Source of the DNA: Caldisphaera sp046536515
GTDB lineage: Archaea > Thermoproteota > Thermoprotei_A > Sulfolobales > Acidilobaceae
Assembly: GCF_046536515.1 (NCBI RefSeq)
Contig: NZ_JAWDMQ010000013.1
Span: forward strand, 1 to 32,818
DNA: 32,818 nucleotides
Direction of reading: 5' to 3'
Positions 23,180 to 32,217 of the stretch are shown in pieces (within the stretch, counting starts at the first letter, position 1; each line of letters starts with the position of its first letter). The position numbers and the translations under genes were made by a program. The notes below the pieces were generated by a model. It was not told the origin of the DNA, made no database searches, and worked only from the letters and a program-made list of their open reading frames with translations.

Positions 23180-23763
23180 TATCATATAAAATTTTACAAC
23201 TGAAAGCCTTGCATTATAGACAATTAGCTGAAAGGCTTCAGAAAAGGCATTCCTATCCTAAATACAATGCTTGACTTAGGAGAGGAGGTATTAGGAAAAG
23301 GGTAAGATACTTTTATGGAAAGGCTAGGAACATTATAGATGATTGGGCTAAGAAGATATCCCATACAATTGTATTGCTAGCAAAACAACATCAACATGCT
23401 GTTGTTAGAGAAGACTTGACAAACTTAGTAGAGGCTCTCAGGAAACTACCCAAGGAGCACAAAACTGCATTGCTAATACTAGGTTATAGAAGGTTAGAAT
23501 ATTGGATTGACTGGCAGAGCAAAAAGCATGGAGTACCATCAATTGTTATCAATCCTAAAGGTACATCGTCAATATGCCCAATATGTGGCTCTAAGCTTGT
23601 AGAGGTTAATTATAGGAGATTTAAATGTACTAAATGTGGCTTTGAGGCTAATAGGGATAAAATAAGAATATTAAACATTGAAAAGAAAGCATACAAAAAG
23701 ATGGGGGGATCTCTGACCACCCCGACTGCCCCTCAGATGACAGATGTAATCCCGAACAGATGA
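23180..23763 (+). pseudogene. tnpB: 5'-truncated tnpB of a second subfamily, with an internal stop
   Basis: The frame begins without a start near 23180 (LQLKALHYRQLAERLQKRHS). It is interrupted by TGA at 23272-23274, where NAWLRRGG-like sequence would have Trp, then continues open to 23763. Conserved pieces remain: GKARNIIDDWAKKI, REDLTN (RuvC-II Glu region), SSICPICG...CTKCGFEANRD (zinc finger and RuvC-III). The N-terminal RuvC-I motif is missing. An ORF from 23374 could still encode a 129-residue C-terminal fragment. The zinc-finger type differs from the copy at 32585. Confidence 0.85.
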
Positions 23764-23774
23764 GGGGAACCGGT

Positions 23775-23859
23775 AAACTACCCCGCCCTCACGGACGGGG
23801 TCTCTGGTGCTGACCGATGAACCCCCTAAAAGGAACCTTCAGGGCGGGGAGAAGGTCAG
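23775..23859 (+). repeat. IS right-end region of the second tnpB subfamily
   Basis: A hairpin-like CCCCGCCCTCACGGACGGGG (23781-23800) and the terminal CAGGGCGGGGAGAAGGTCAG (23840-23859) follow the tnpB relic. The last bases match the right ends at 12782, 13404 and 32502. The element ends exactly one base before the tiaS stop codon. Confidence 0.7.
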
Positions 23860-25182
23860 TTATTGATTAGAATATATCTTGAATATTTGGTTCAAATCTA
23901 TATAATTAAAATTTGTTAGTATAGGAAGTATTGTATACTTTTCTTTTTGTAAATGCATTAATTCTCCTGTTTCTGGCATATATATTCCAGGCAATAACTT
24001 TCTGTTCATTTTTATTTCAATTTTATCAGTCTGTTTTGTTATAAAACCACATTTTTCACACCTATAACCTTTATTATGTCCCAAACTTTTCATTCTGTTA
24101 CCACATAGTGGGCATCTAGGAGAAAGTGTTTTTTTAATTTGATTTACATAAATTACTTCCATAGAATAAGCTGATATAGTTGGGTTCGAATTATAAAAAT
24201 ATGGCCTTACAGATCCTTGAACTTTAATATAATCACCTTTAGCAAGTAATTTAGCTGCTTCGTTTAAAGGTCCTGTATCTTTATATAAAGAAATATCAAA
24301 AATTCCATATTTTGTATTTATTGAAACAATTACATGTCCTTTCGGTAAAACCTTTATATTTAAGACATAACCTTCAATTTCTACATTTCTATATGGGTAT
24401 GGAAATAAATCATTAAACAATCCATAACTTGTATGTTGATTACTTCTAAACAATAAAGCGAAATGGGGGGTTTCACATAAAGAATATTCATACTTCCAAA
24501 GAAGTTTTTCACAACTTCCTCTAAATCCAGAGAGTATGGGGTCGGGGCCGTTAGGTTTTACAGATGTTCTCTCTTTTATATAATCATAATTATTTATACT
24601 GCAACCAGGTAAGCTTTTTTCTATTTTTAAAACCATATCGTCTCTAACACACCTTTCTTTATCCCAATTATCAGGAATTCTGTAAAAAATAAGTTCAAAT
24701 GTATATGGTTCATATAATCCTAAAGATCCTTGGGCTGCTGTTGCTCCGATTAATCCTTTACCTCCATAATATAATGCCTTATTCTTTTCTAAGATATTTA
24801 TTGCTTCGTCTAATAAAACAACATCAGATAATGCTTTTTTATAAAAATTTTTAAAATTATCTTCTTCCCAAACTTTACCCTGAGTTACAACAATACCAGG
24901 TTTTTTATTAGGTGATGGAGGTCTGGGATTTATGTATTCTTCGACTAAATTTTTAGCTATTTCAAAAATTTCATCAGGATTGTTATAAATAAATCTTAAA
25001 GCTGTTGAAGCATTACCTCTGGTTTTCCAAGGTATTCCGGGGTTTAATCTTACTAACAATGGGTAATCTATTAATTTTATTTTGTTTTTAATTTCATAAA
25101 GAAAAATTCCAGTAAAGTGGGTTGTACACCCACCATACTGGCTATCTATATCATCAAAAGAAATTGTAATTATGTTATCCAT
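23860..25182 (-). CDS. tiaS: tRNA(Ile2) 2-agmatinylcytidine synthetase
   Basis: TiaS attaches agmatine to C34 of the CAU-anticodon tRNA-Ile2, so it reads AUA and not AUG. The N-terminal SFDDIDSQYGGCTTH is the family's phosphate/ATP-binding motif, followed by LVRLNPGIPWKTRGNAST. The central FRGSCEKLLWKYE and QHTSYGL regions, an OB-fold-like part (about 275-345) and a C-terminal zinc ribbon (Cys357, 360, 375, 378) complete the usual architecture. 440 residues, full length. It starts 16 bases after the Lrp-domain gene, so the two are probably co-transcribed. A likely substrate tRNA lies at 25575-25648. Confidence 0.93.
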   Translation of the reverse strand: MDNIITISFDDIDSQYGGCTTHFTGIFLYEIKNKIKLIDYPLLVRLNPGIPWKTRGNASTALRFIYNNPDEIFEIAKNLVEEYINPRPPSPNKKPGIVVTQGKVWEEDNFKNFYKKALSDVVLLDEAINILEKNKALYYGGKGLIGATAAQGSLGLYEPYTFELIFYRIPDNWDKERCVRDDMVLKIEKSLPGCSINNYDYIKERTSVKPNGPDPILSGFRGSCEKLLWKYEYSLCETPHFALLFRSNQHTSYGLFNDLFPYPYRNVEIEGYVLNIKVLPKGHVIVSINTKYGIFDISLYKDTGPLNEAAKLLAKGDYIKVQGSVRPYFYNSNPTISAYSMEVIYVNQIKKTLSPRCPLCGNRMKSLGHNKGYRCEKCGFITKQTDKIEIKMNRKLLPGIYMPETGELMHLQKEKYTILPILTNFNYIDLNQIFKIYSNQ

Positions 25183-25198
25183 TACTTTTTCATCTAAA

Positions 25199-25444
25199 CT
25201 ATCTTTTTTCTTTGCTTATAACAACTATACTTGTTAAGGTGCTTTTTACACCATCAAGTCTCCTTATTTTATCAGTTATTAGCCCTCTTAGCTTATCCAT
25301 GCTTTCTGCTTCAACAAAAGCTATTATATCATGTATTCCGTAGACCATGTAAACTTTTTTAACCTCTTGCATTTCGTTTAACTTATTAAATATATCGTTT
25401 TCCTTACCGACATCTGTATTTATCATAACAATAGCTTCTGACAC
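25199..25444 (-). CDS. Stand-alone Lrp/AsnC ligand-binding (RAM) domain protein
   Basis: The 81 residues match only the C-terminal effector domain of Lrp/AsnC regulators (IVMINTDVGKENDIFNKL, then VYMVYGIHDIIAFVEAES). There is no DNA-binding helix-turn-helix. Such stand-alone domains form oligomers, bind amino acids, and may modulate full-length Lrp proteins. GTG 25444 has GGTGGTGGGG upstream. Directly upstream of tiaS; a link between amino-acid sensing and tRNA modification is only suggested by position. Confidence 0.87.
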   Translation of the reverse strand: MSEAIVMINTDVGKENDIFNKLNEMQEVKKVYMVYGIHDIIAFVEAESMDKLRGLITDKIRRLDGVKSTLTSIVVISKEKR

Positions 25445-25540
25445 TTCCCCACCACCAACTCAATATTATATTAGGTTGCCTGATATATTTTAATCTTTAT
25501 GCTGATTTTTATTATGATAAGAGTTAAAAACCTGCAAAAG

Positions 25541-25550
25541 AATTAATAAA
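25541..25550 (+). promoter_or_regulatory. TATA-like box of the CAT tRNA
   Basis: AATTAATAAA lies about 30 bases before the tRNA 5' end. It is a weak match but well positioned. Confidence 0.4.
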
Positions 25551-25574
25551 CCAACAAAATATAGAAAATATTGA

Positions 25575-25648
<74 letters not shown>

Positions 25649-25744
25649 CGTTAAAATTATCATAATATCATTTTGTAAAAGTTTATTTATAAAAATAGCA
25701 ATAAATATAAACAACAAGAGAGAAAGGCTTGCTTTTTATTTTTA

Positions 25745-26524
25745 TTAAGTTTCTTTATACAATATAATTCCAAACCTGTTTATATCTTCTAATGCTCTAT
25801 CATCCACATATGGTGATATTATAATTAACTTAGGTTTGATGTTTGTTATCTTTTCATAAAATTTAGCTTTTCTCCAAAATTCTATTACATCTCCTCTTGA
25901 TATACTTGACTTAATCTCTATTAGTATATGCTCTCCATCTTTTATTAACATATCTACCTCTATCACGCTTGGATATCCATAAACTTCTCCAGAATCATCC
26001 CTATATACCCATTTTTCAACCTTTCCAGCTCCTAATATTTTTTCAACTACCCCTTTCATACCGTTTCTAAAAGCTTGCTCAGAAACTATTCCCCATCTAG
26101 CTCCTAAGGCGTCTAAACGCCTACTGAATGATGCAAAAATATTATTAAAATCCATCCTTAGCTGTTTTAATTCATTCTCTATAGCTTCAAATCTCTTATT
26201 AGCTTCCTCCCACTTCTTATTATTTTCCTCCCAACGTTTGTTGTTTTCCTCCCACTTCTTATTATTTTCCTCCCAACGTTTGTTCTCAAGTTCAATAAAC
26301 TGTTTTAATTCATTCTCTATAGCTTCAAATCTCTTATTAGCTTCCTCCCACTTCTTATTATTTTCCTCCCAACGTTTGTTCTCAAGTTCAATAAACCTAT
26401 TGAAATCTTCTCTAAGTTGTTTTAATTCTTTTAATATGCTATCCAAGCCTAAAAAACCAGCCACTGTATAACGGAATTCTTCATCTTCTCTAAGTAATCT
26501 CAAAAATTCTTCTTTAATTGCCAT
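25745..26524 (-). CDS. Coiled-coil protein with PD-(D/E)XK nuclease-like C-terminus (DUF3782 type)
   Basis: 259 residues. After a short N-terminal part, residues 48-120 form a Lys/Glu/Trp-rich coiled coil built of near-identical repeats (ENKRWEENNKKWEEANKRFE). The C-terminal domain shows EVDMLIKDGEHILIEIKSS, giving Asp191, Glu203 and Lys205, the D-x11-ExK pattern of PD-(D/E)XK nucleases. Proteins of this kind are common and of unknown function in Crenarchaeota. The repeats are also near-identical at DNA level (see repeat entry). Single gene, ATG 26524, with AGGGAA upstream. Confidence 0.8.
   Translation of the reverse strand: MAIKEEFLRLLREDEEFRYTVAGFLGLDSILKELKQLREDFNRFIELENKRWEENNKKWEEANKRFEAIENELKQFIELENKRWEENNKKWEENNKRWEENNKKWEEANKRFEAIENELKQLRMDFNNIFASFSRRLDALGARWGIVSEQAFRNGMKGVVEKILGAGKVEKWVYRDDSGEVYGYPSVIEVDMLIKDGEHILIEIKSSISRGDVIEFWRKAKFYEKITNIKPKLIIISPYVDDRALEDINRFGIILYKET
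26163..26380 (-). repeat. 138-base tandem duplication inside the coiled-coil gene
   Basis: About 80 bases at 26163-26242 recur exactly at 26301-26380, a period of 138 bases (46 codons). Shorter 30-base units lie between. The exactness, including third codon positions, points to recent slippage or unequal recombination. Confidence 0.85.
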
Positions 26525-26881
26525 CGTTCCCTATTTATATGTTATTAAAAAAGCTTATAAGTTTAAACTCAAAGCAGTATTTTTAAAAAATTAATTAATA
26601 AATAATACTTTAACATTAATGGAAAATATACAATTGAACAACTCATGGAAAAGATTAAAAGAAAATTAAGCAAAGGTATTTAAACTACCCTGCCCTTATG
26701 GATGGGTACGCTTCTACCCAAACTAACATCTCTAATAAGGGCATATTCCCTCTGCTCAATTTTTAAAAAATGAGAGTAATAGTTGACTTTACTCCCACAA
26801 TATCAGGAGGTAAAAGAGTAGCCATAAAAGTGTAATCCTTTAGACATCAAAGAACTCTTCAGGGTAGAGAGGAGATTAGTA
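26525..26881. other. 357-base gap: AT-rich spacer plus an IS relic
   Basis: 26525-26681 is AT-rich and holds the upstream region of the coiled-coil gene, with CATATAAAT as a possible TATA element. 26682-26880 is an IS relic. No gene seen. Confidence 0.6.
26682..26880 (+). mobile_element. Non-autonomous IS200/IS605-type relic
   Basis: This 199-base copy begins AAACTACCCTGCCC, matching 23775 onward. It carries GGGTACGCTTCTACCC and AACTAACATCTCTAAT, which recall 13220-13252. It ends with GCCATAAAAG, TTAGACATCAAAG and CAGGGTAGAGAGGAG, matching the relic at 14748-14824. No coding capacity. It ends one base before the stop codon of the convergent gene at 26882. Confidence 0.65.
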
Positions 26882-27937
26882 CTAATATTTTATTCCATTA
26901 ATAACAGATAAAATAAAGTTTAAATCAGATCCCAATTTTATTATATCATTAATCTCTAAGTTAACCGATAAATACTTATACCAAAACCACTTAGGTATGT
27001 TGTTTAAAACATTAACCATGTCGATTGATTTTCTATATTTATATGTAAACGTAAATAATTTCCTAGATAGTATGGAATCATTAACTATTTTCTTTGATAG
27101 TTTTAGGTAATAATTTTTTACATCATTGATCTCTAAGGCGTATTTTACTATGGCATCGGATAAAGCATAAGATGACTCTATTGCAGGTCTATTACCTTCC
27201 CCACTTATTGCTAGAACAAGCCCGGCAGCCTCTCCCACATAAAACATATTATCGGAATAATGTTTATATTGAGAAAAAACATCAAGGGGTGCCGCTTTTA
27301 CATCTATTATTTCAAAGTTTTTTAGATTTAATTTTGCATATTCTATAATTGATTTGCTAAGCGCCTCATCATTCCATAAATTTACAAATCCACCTCCTGT
27401 GTTAACCAATCTCCCGTCGTTGTCCGCTGGAAAAATCCAATAAAGCCCTCCCTCGTTGGGTCTAAAATCTAATATAACATGGTTTGGATCCCATTCAGTC
27501 TTTAAAATATATCTTTTAACTAATATCTTGTTTTTTAAGCTCCCAGAAAAAGGACCTCTTGCATCAACAGTTATAATCCCTCTTTCATTTTTCCAATTCC
27601 TATAAATTACCTCTACGCCATTGGATATAGAAGATTCCCTTAAATATTGAACAAATTTAGACTTATTTACTATATACCAAGGAGAGGAACCCCCAAAATT
27701 AATATTAGCCTTTTCTTTATTGTTAACATATATGCTAAAATAATTCGGAATAGTAACTATAGAATCTGATTTCTTTATAAGGTTTAATGTATTTTTAGTC
27801 CCTGTTATTTGTTCTCCGCATGCTTTATTATATTTTTTAATAGGGTCATACGCTGTAATTTTAAATCCTTTATTTGATAAAGCGTACGCTAGAGTTGAGC
27901 CCGAAACACCTAGGCCTGCTATTATTAAATCTTTCAA
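26882..27937 (-). CDS. FAD-dependent reductase, geranylgeranyl reductase family
   Basis: The N-terminal FAD site reads IIAGLGVSGSTLAYALSNKG, followed by ACGEQIT (CGE motif). GGLYWIFPADND matches the YxWxFP motif of geranylgeranyl reductases, and VGEAAGLVLAISGEGNRPAI is the second FAD motif (usual GDAAG is GEAAG here). Archaeal members saturate the isoprenoid chains of membrane lipids or quinones. At 351 residues it is slightly short, and genomes carry several paralogues, so the substrate is uncertain. I chose TTG 27937, preceded by GGTAGAGA; an in-frame TTG at 27949 has no site. TATA-like CTTTAAAAG lies near 27970. Confidence 0.8.
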   Translation of the reverse strand: MKDLIIAGLGVSGSTLAYALSNKGFKITAYDPIKKYNKACGEQITGTKNTLNLIKKSDSIVTIPNYFSIYVNNKEKANINFGGSSPWYIVNKSKFVQYLRESSISNGVEVIYRNWKNERGIITVDARGPFSGSLKNKILVKRYILKTEWDPNHVILDFRPNEGGLYWIFPADNDGRLVNTGGGFVNLWNDEALSKSIIEYAKLNLKNFEIIDVKAAPLDVFSQYKHYSDNMFYVGEAAGLVLAISGEGNRPAIESSYALSDAIVKYALEINDVKNYYLKLSKKIVNDSILSRKLFTFTYKYRKSIDMVNVLNNIPKWFWYKYLSVNLEINDIIKLGSDLNFILSVINGIKY

Positions 27938-28032
27938 TATCTCTACCAAATATCAATTTTATAGGAACCTTTTAAAGTATTGTTAATAAATCTTAATAGC
28001 CTTAAAAAAGATTAATAAATTAGAGGATTAAT

Positions 28033-28458
28033 ATGAGTAAGTTTAGGTTAGAAGTTGAATCAACTAAAAGCAAAACAGGCCTTCATGCTATTAGAAAGAT
28101 AATAGTCGTATTTAGAAAAGGGAAGGAGGAAATAATCAATGAACCTTTGATAGAAGGTAAAGGTACTTATAAAATAGGTAAATCAGGTTATGCAAGTTTA
28201 AATTTGGAGCCAAACGAATATATAGTTCACATAATTTTAGTTAGAAATTTAAAGAACAGAGTTAAGGGAAGATTTAAGGTATATAATTATGAAGGACAAG
28301 AAATGCTAGAAGTAAAATATGAGAAGCTTAAGATAAGAAGGTCGTGGGGCGATAAGAATCTTTCTTGGCTTATAGATAGAAGTATTGAGCTAGTTAATTT
28401 ATCAAATTATGTGAGGCATAAAAACTATGGAACAGGACATACAGCCAAACCTTCTTGA
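28033..28458 (+). CDS. Conserved-looking protein upstream of and overlapping a helicase
   Basis: 141 residues, basic, mostly beta-strand in the first two thirds (FRLEVESTKSKTGLHAIRKI, then YIVHIILVRNLKNRVKGRFK) and helical later. Family not recognised. ATG 28033 has AGAGGA upstream. Its last 32 bases overlap the helicase start in another frame, which implies coupled translation and suggests a helicase accessory factor. Confidence 0.6.
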   Translation: MSKFRLEVESTKSKTGLHAIRKIIVVFRKGKEEIINEPLIEGKGTYKIGKSGYASLNLEPNEYIVHIILVRNLKNRVKGRFKVYNYEGQEMLEVKYEKLKIRRSWGDKNLSWLIDRSIELVNLSNYVRHKNYGTGHTAKPS

Positions 28459-30688
28459 TTTATTAAATATTTTAAATGAAATAGTTAAGAATCAAAACTC
28501 TAAGATTTCATATGTTTATAATGAAAGCTATGGATATCCGGATTTAGGATCGAATATTAAAGACATGAATTTATCTGAAGAACTAAAAAAGGCTTTAATA
28601 AATTATGGTATAATAAAATTGTATAAGTTCCAACAAGAAGCAATTGAATCGATATTAAATAATAATGATACAATTATTTCAGCAGGCACTGCAACAGGAA
28701 AGACTGAGGCTTTTTTAATTCCAATACTTAATATATTAAACAAAAGTCAAGAAAAGGCCTTGTTTATCTATCCAACAAAGAGCTTGGAAAGGGATCAAAT
28801 CTCAAGGATATCCAGCTTATCAAAGGAATTAAGAATAAGTTTTGGGATTATAGATGGAGATACACCAGCAAAAGAAAGAGCTGAAATTTATAAAAATACA
28901 CCTCAAATATTGATAAGCAATCCAGATATGATTCATCTAGGCATAGCTCTCTCGTCAGAATTTAGGAATGCTTTAAAAAATTTGAAATTTATTGTGATAG
29001 ATGAAATGCATACTTATAAGGGCATTTTCGGTTCCCATATGAAATGGATATTATATAGGTTGTCCAAGCTTTCAAAAGAAGATGTTTTATTTATAGGTTC
29101 GGGTGCAACTATAGGAAATCCTGAAGAAATGGGAGAAAGACTTTTTGGAAGGAAGGTTAAAGTAATATATGGTCCTAAGAGAAGAAAAGGGACAGCCCTC
29201 CACGTCTTTATAGACCATGGTTATATGAGTAGGTGGACTTTTTCTTCATACATAATTTCTTCTTTAATAAAGAGAGGATTAAAAGTATTAGCATTTACAG
29301 ATTCCCAACAAATGAGCGAATTAATTTCAAAAATATCAAGAAAAAATTATAATACAAAAGTGCTAGTGCACAGGGCTGGGTTAAGCGCTGAAACGAGGAA
29401 AAAAGTAGAAAATGATATAAAGGAAGGTTTAGTAAAAGGAGTAGTTTCAACGCCTACGCTTGAATTAGGTATTGATATTGGAGATCTAGATGCAATAGTT
29501 ATGACTTCCCTACCTAAGAGCTATTCAAGTTATTTACAAAGGGCAGGGAGGGCGGGAAGGAGGGGAAATCCTGGGGTAGTAATAACAATAATGGGCGATG
29601 ATCCTATAGAATCTTTTTATTTAAACAATCCTGAAAAATATTTCTCTCAAGAACCAGATCCAGGATATATAGAGCCTGGAAATAAAGAGATATTAAAGCT
29701 ACATTTTATTTCATATTTATTACAAAAAGGATTTATCAAAAAAGATGATATGCCTGAAGAGTTTTTAGATGTTTTAAATGAATTATTACAAAAAGGATTT
29801 ATAACAGAAGTCCATAATATATATCATCCAAATTGGAAGGAAAGCAGAAACTTCGTTTTAAATAGTTCTATAAGATCATTAGGACCTATAGTTAAGATAT
29901 ATTATAAAAACAAAAACATAGGGTATAGAGAGATGCCTCAAGCTATGTACGAGCTTCATCCTAATGCTGTATATTATCATTCGGGGGAAGTATATTTATC
30001 AATAAAGCTTGATATAGACTCTTACAGAGCTGAAGTTATAAAACTAAATAATGATATCCATTTCTATACAAAGCCTTTATATAATATAGATGTAATAGAA
30101 GTAATACCAAAAGAGAAAAGAGTTGCCGGTATAATACCTATAACATACGGAGATTTGCATATAATGATAGAAGTTGAAGGATATGTGGTTAAAGACGAAT
30201 ATTCTGGTACTATTATATCTACTTCTTATTATGAAAGGCCTTTAAGATGGGATTATTGGACTAAAGGGATATTAACAAAATATCCAGAACTAATGTTTGA
30301 AAGTGGAGAAAAGAAAATAAGTAGCTATCATGCATTAGAGCATGTTTTAATTTCAGCATCTAGACCAATAATAGGAGCATCGGATACAGACTTAGGTGGA
30401 ATAAGCTATCCTTCAGGTCATATAGTTATTTATGATTCATCGATAGGAGGTCATGGCGGTTCAAAGCTTGTTTTTGATAGATTTGAAAGGATTGAGGAAT
30501 TAGCTTTAAAAATAGTTTCTTCTTGTAATTGTGAAGACGGTTGCCCCAGATGCGTTTTTTCTCCCTATTGCGGGAACAACAATCAATACTTATCAAGAAG
30601 AGGAGCTTTATCGCTTTTAAAATATATTATTGAAAATAAAGAAATAAAAAACGAAGAAGGAAAACCCTTAGGAAAACCTATAGCTTAA
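28427..30688 (+). CDS. Superfamily 2 DEAD/DEAH helicase with DUF1998-type zinc region (YprA/MrfA/Hrq1-like)
   Basis: 753 residues. RecA-1 carries the Q-like KLYKFQQEAIE, Walker A GTATGKT (87-93), TKSLERDQ, DEMH (192-195) and GSGATIGNP. RecA-2 has VLAFTDSQ, VVSTPTLELGIDIGDLD and QRAGRAGRRG. A long C-terminal part ends in a cysteine cluster CNCEDGCPRC...C (Cys700, 702, 706, 709, 715), as in DUF1998 helicases such as bacterial MrfA and Hrq1, which act in DNA crosslink repair. A DNA repair role is therefore likely but inferred. The stop overlaps the MFS gene by 4 bases, tail to tail. Confidence 0.88.
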   Translation: MEQDIQPNLLDLLNILNEIVKNQNSKISYVYNESYGYPDLGSNIKDMNLSEELKKALINYGIIKLYKFQQEAIESILNNNDTIISAGTATGKTEAFLIPILNILNKSQEKALFIYPTKSLERDQISRISSLSKELRISFGIIDGDTPAKERAEIYKNTPQILISNPDMIHLGIALSSEFRNALKNLKFIVIDEMHTYKGIFGSHMKWILYRLSKLSKEDVLFIGSGATIGNPEEMGERLFGRKVKVIYGPKRRKGTALHVFIDHGYMSRWTFSSYIISSLIKRGLKVLAFTDSQQMSELISKISRKNYNTKVLVHRAGLSAETRKKVENDIKEGLVKGVVSTPTLELGIDIGDLDAIVMTSLPKSYSSYLQRAGRAGRRGNPGVVITIMGDDPIESFYLNNPEKYFSQEPDPGYIEPGNKEILKLHFISYLLQKGFIKKDDMPEEFLDVLNELLQKGFITEVHNIYHPNWKESRNFVLNSSIRSLGPIVKIYYKNKNIGYREMPQAMYELHPNAVYYHSGEVYLSIKLDIDSYRAEVIKLNNDIHFYTKPLYNIDVIEVIPKEKRVAGIIPITYGDLHIMIEVEGYVVKDEYSGTIISTSYYERPLRWDYWTKGILTKYPELMFESGEKKISSYHALEHVLISASRPIIGASDTDLGGISYPSGHIVIYDSSIGGHGGSKLVFDRFERIEELALKIVSSCNCEDGCPRCVFSPYCGNNNQYLSRRGALSLLKYIIENKEIKNEEGKPLGKPIA

Positions 30689-32103
30689 GCTGATATAGGT
30701 TTTTCATAAATTTCCAATTTTTCTTTGCTTACCTCTTCTAGGCTTTTCATTTTAGGTTCAGGTACTAATAGAACAGTTATTATAAATCCTAAAGCGCTTA
30801 CTACAGCAAGCATTGCTAATATTGGTTTTAATCCATAGAATTTCAGCAAAAACGGGAATAGAAAAGTAGTTATTGCAGCACCAAGTTTTCCGGAAGCAGC
30901 TGAAATACCATGACCTGTAGTTCTATACCTAACTGGATATAATTCTGAAGGTAAGACGAATGTAGTAGTATTTGGACCAAAGTTTATGAATAGGAATGTT
31001 AATCCAAACAATATATATGCTAATTCGCTTGGTATTAAAAACCCAGCAATTTTTGTTCCGGAAGCAATAATAGATGCTGATATAACAGCGTAAAGAATTG
31101 ACATCATTGCAAAACCCATTGACTGTATAAACTTCCTACCTATTTTATCTATGAAAGCCGCTGCTATGAAATAACCTGGAATACCTATTAATAAAGGAAT
31201 ACCTGCCCTTAAAACATCAGCCTGTAAACCCTTTGATCCGCCTAGTATAGCTAAAGTAATTGGTGATGAAAACACACCTGTACCATATAAGGCTATATCC
31301 AGGAAGAACCATGGTAATGAAGTTCCTAGCAATAATAAACCATAATTTCTTAAAAATTCAGTTATGCTGTAATTTTTAGACTTCACTTGAGTTGTTGTAA
31401 TGTTTCCTCCAACAAAGCTTGCCGCTTTTAACGCTTCTTCTTTGTCATGCTTTACTAATAAGCTATATCTAGGTGTTTCTGGTATTTTTCTTCTATAATA
31501 GATAACTAAAGCCGGCGGTATTGCACCAAAGCCCGCTAATATCCTCCAAGCTATCGATGCTGGAAATAAATATACCGATATCAATCCTACTATTACAGCG
31601 ATTCCATACCCTATTCCCTGGAAGGCAAAGACCAGCGAAACCATTTTTCCTCTATCTTTTTTTGGTGAATACTCGCTCATTATTGTTGATGATATTGGGT
31701 AGTCTCCTCCTATACCGAAACCCATTAAAAATCTAGAAGCTAATAACCAATATATATTGGGTGAAAAGGCGCTCATTAATGCTCCAATTGCTAATATTGT
31801 GGCTTCAACTCCATAAACTTTCTTTCTACCAACAATATCTGCAATTCTACCGAAAGTTAATTGGCCTAATATAGCTGTTATTATTGCTGATGAAGCAAGC
31901 AAAGACTCATAATAAGCTGTTACTGGAAACGATGGGGATGCAATCTTGTTTAATATAACTAGGATAATACCAATAACAAATAAATCATAGGCATCTGTAA
32001 AGAATCCCATACCAGCTGTAAACCAAACTTTTAAATGGCTTATGTTAGTTTTTGTATTATCTATATTTCCAAACGGATTGTGATTGCTCATGTTTTTTCC
32101 CAT
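30685..32103 (-). CDS. Major facilitator superfamily transporter, proton symporter type
   Basis: 472 residues with 12 membrane segments. AGMGFFTDAYDLFVIGIILV at the first helix, FGRIADIVGRKKVYG after helix 2, and GFGIGGDYPISSTIMSEYSP in helix 4-5 resemble the phosphate:H+/sugar symporter branch (Pho84-like). The C-terminal half repeats the loop motif as IDKIGRKFIQ, and SELYPVRYRTTGHG follows. The substrate is not determinable. A TATA box (TATTTATAAATA, about 32123-32134) sits about 25 bases from ATG 32103, so the message is probably leaderless. A 21-base palindrome lies upstream. Confidence 0.86.
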   Translation of the reverse strand: MGKNMSNHNPFGNIDNTKTNISHLKVWFTAGMGFFTDAYDLFVIGIILVILNKIASPSFPVTAYYESLLASSAIITAILGQLTFGRIADIVGRKKVYGVEATILAIGALMSAFSPNIYWLLASRFLMGFGIGGDYPISSTIMSEYSPKKDRGKMVSLVFAFQGIGYGIAVIVGLISVYLFPASIAWRILAGFGAIPPALVIYYRRKIPETPRYSLLVKHDKEEALKAASFVGGNITTTQVKSKNYSITEFLRNYGLLLLGTSLPWFFLDIALYGTGVFSSPITLAILGGSKGLQADVLRAGIPLLIGIPGYFIAAAFIDKIGRKFIQSMGFAMMSILYAVISASIIASGTKIAGFLIPSELAYILFGLTFLFINFGPNTTTFVLPSELYPVRYRTTGHGISAASGKLGAAITTFLFPFLLKFYGLKPILAMLAVVSALGFIITVLLVPEPKMKSLEEVSKEKLEIYEKPISA

Positions 32104-32154
32104 GTGTCTATATCATAAAACGTATTTATAAATATTTCTAAAGAACCTATAGAT

Positions 32155-32175
32155 TTCTATATAATCTATATAGAA
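32155..32175. promoter_or_regulatory. 21-base perfect palindrome between divergent promoters
   Basis: TTCTATATA-ATC-TATATAGAA: 9-bp arms, 3-base spacer. It lies about 20 bases upstream of the MFS TATA box and just upstream of the TATA-like GCATATAAATT (32177-32187) of the deaminase pseudogene. The symmetry suits a dimeric regulator; AT-richness makes part of it expected. Confidence 0.5.
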
Positions 32176-32217
32176 TGCATATAAATTAAAGTAGGAAATA
32201 CGGAAACTGTGAGAAAC

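Noticed and set aside
23795..23830. CTGACCGATGAA as D'/C' boxes of a guide RNA
   Set aside because: No matching upstream C box or downstream D box, and the segment is explained by the IS right end.
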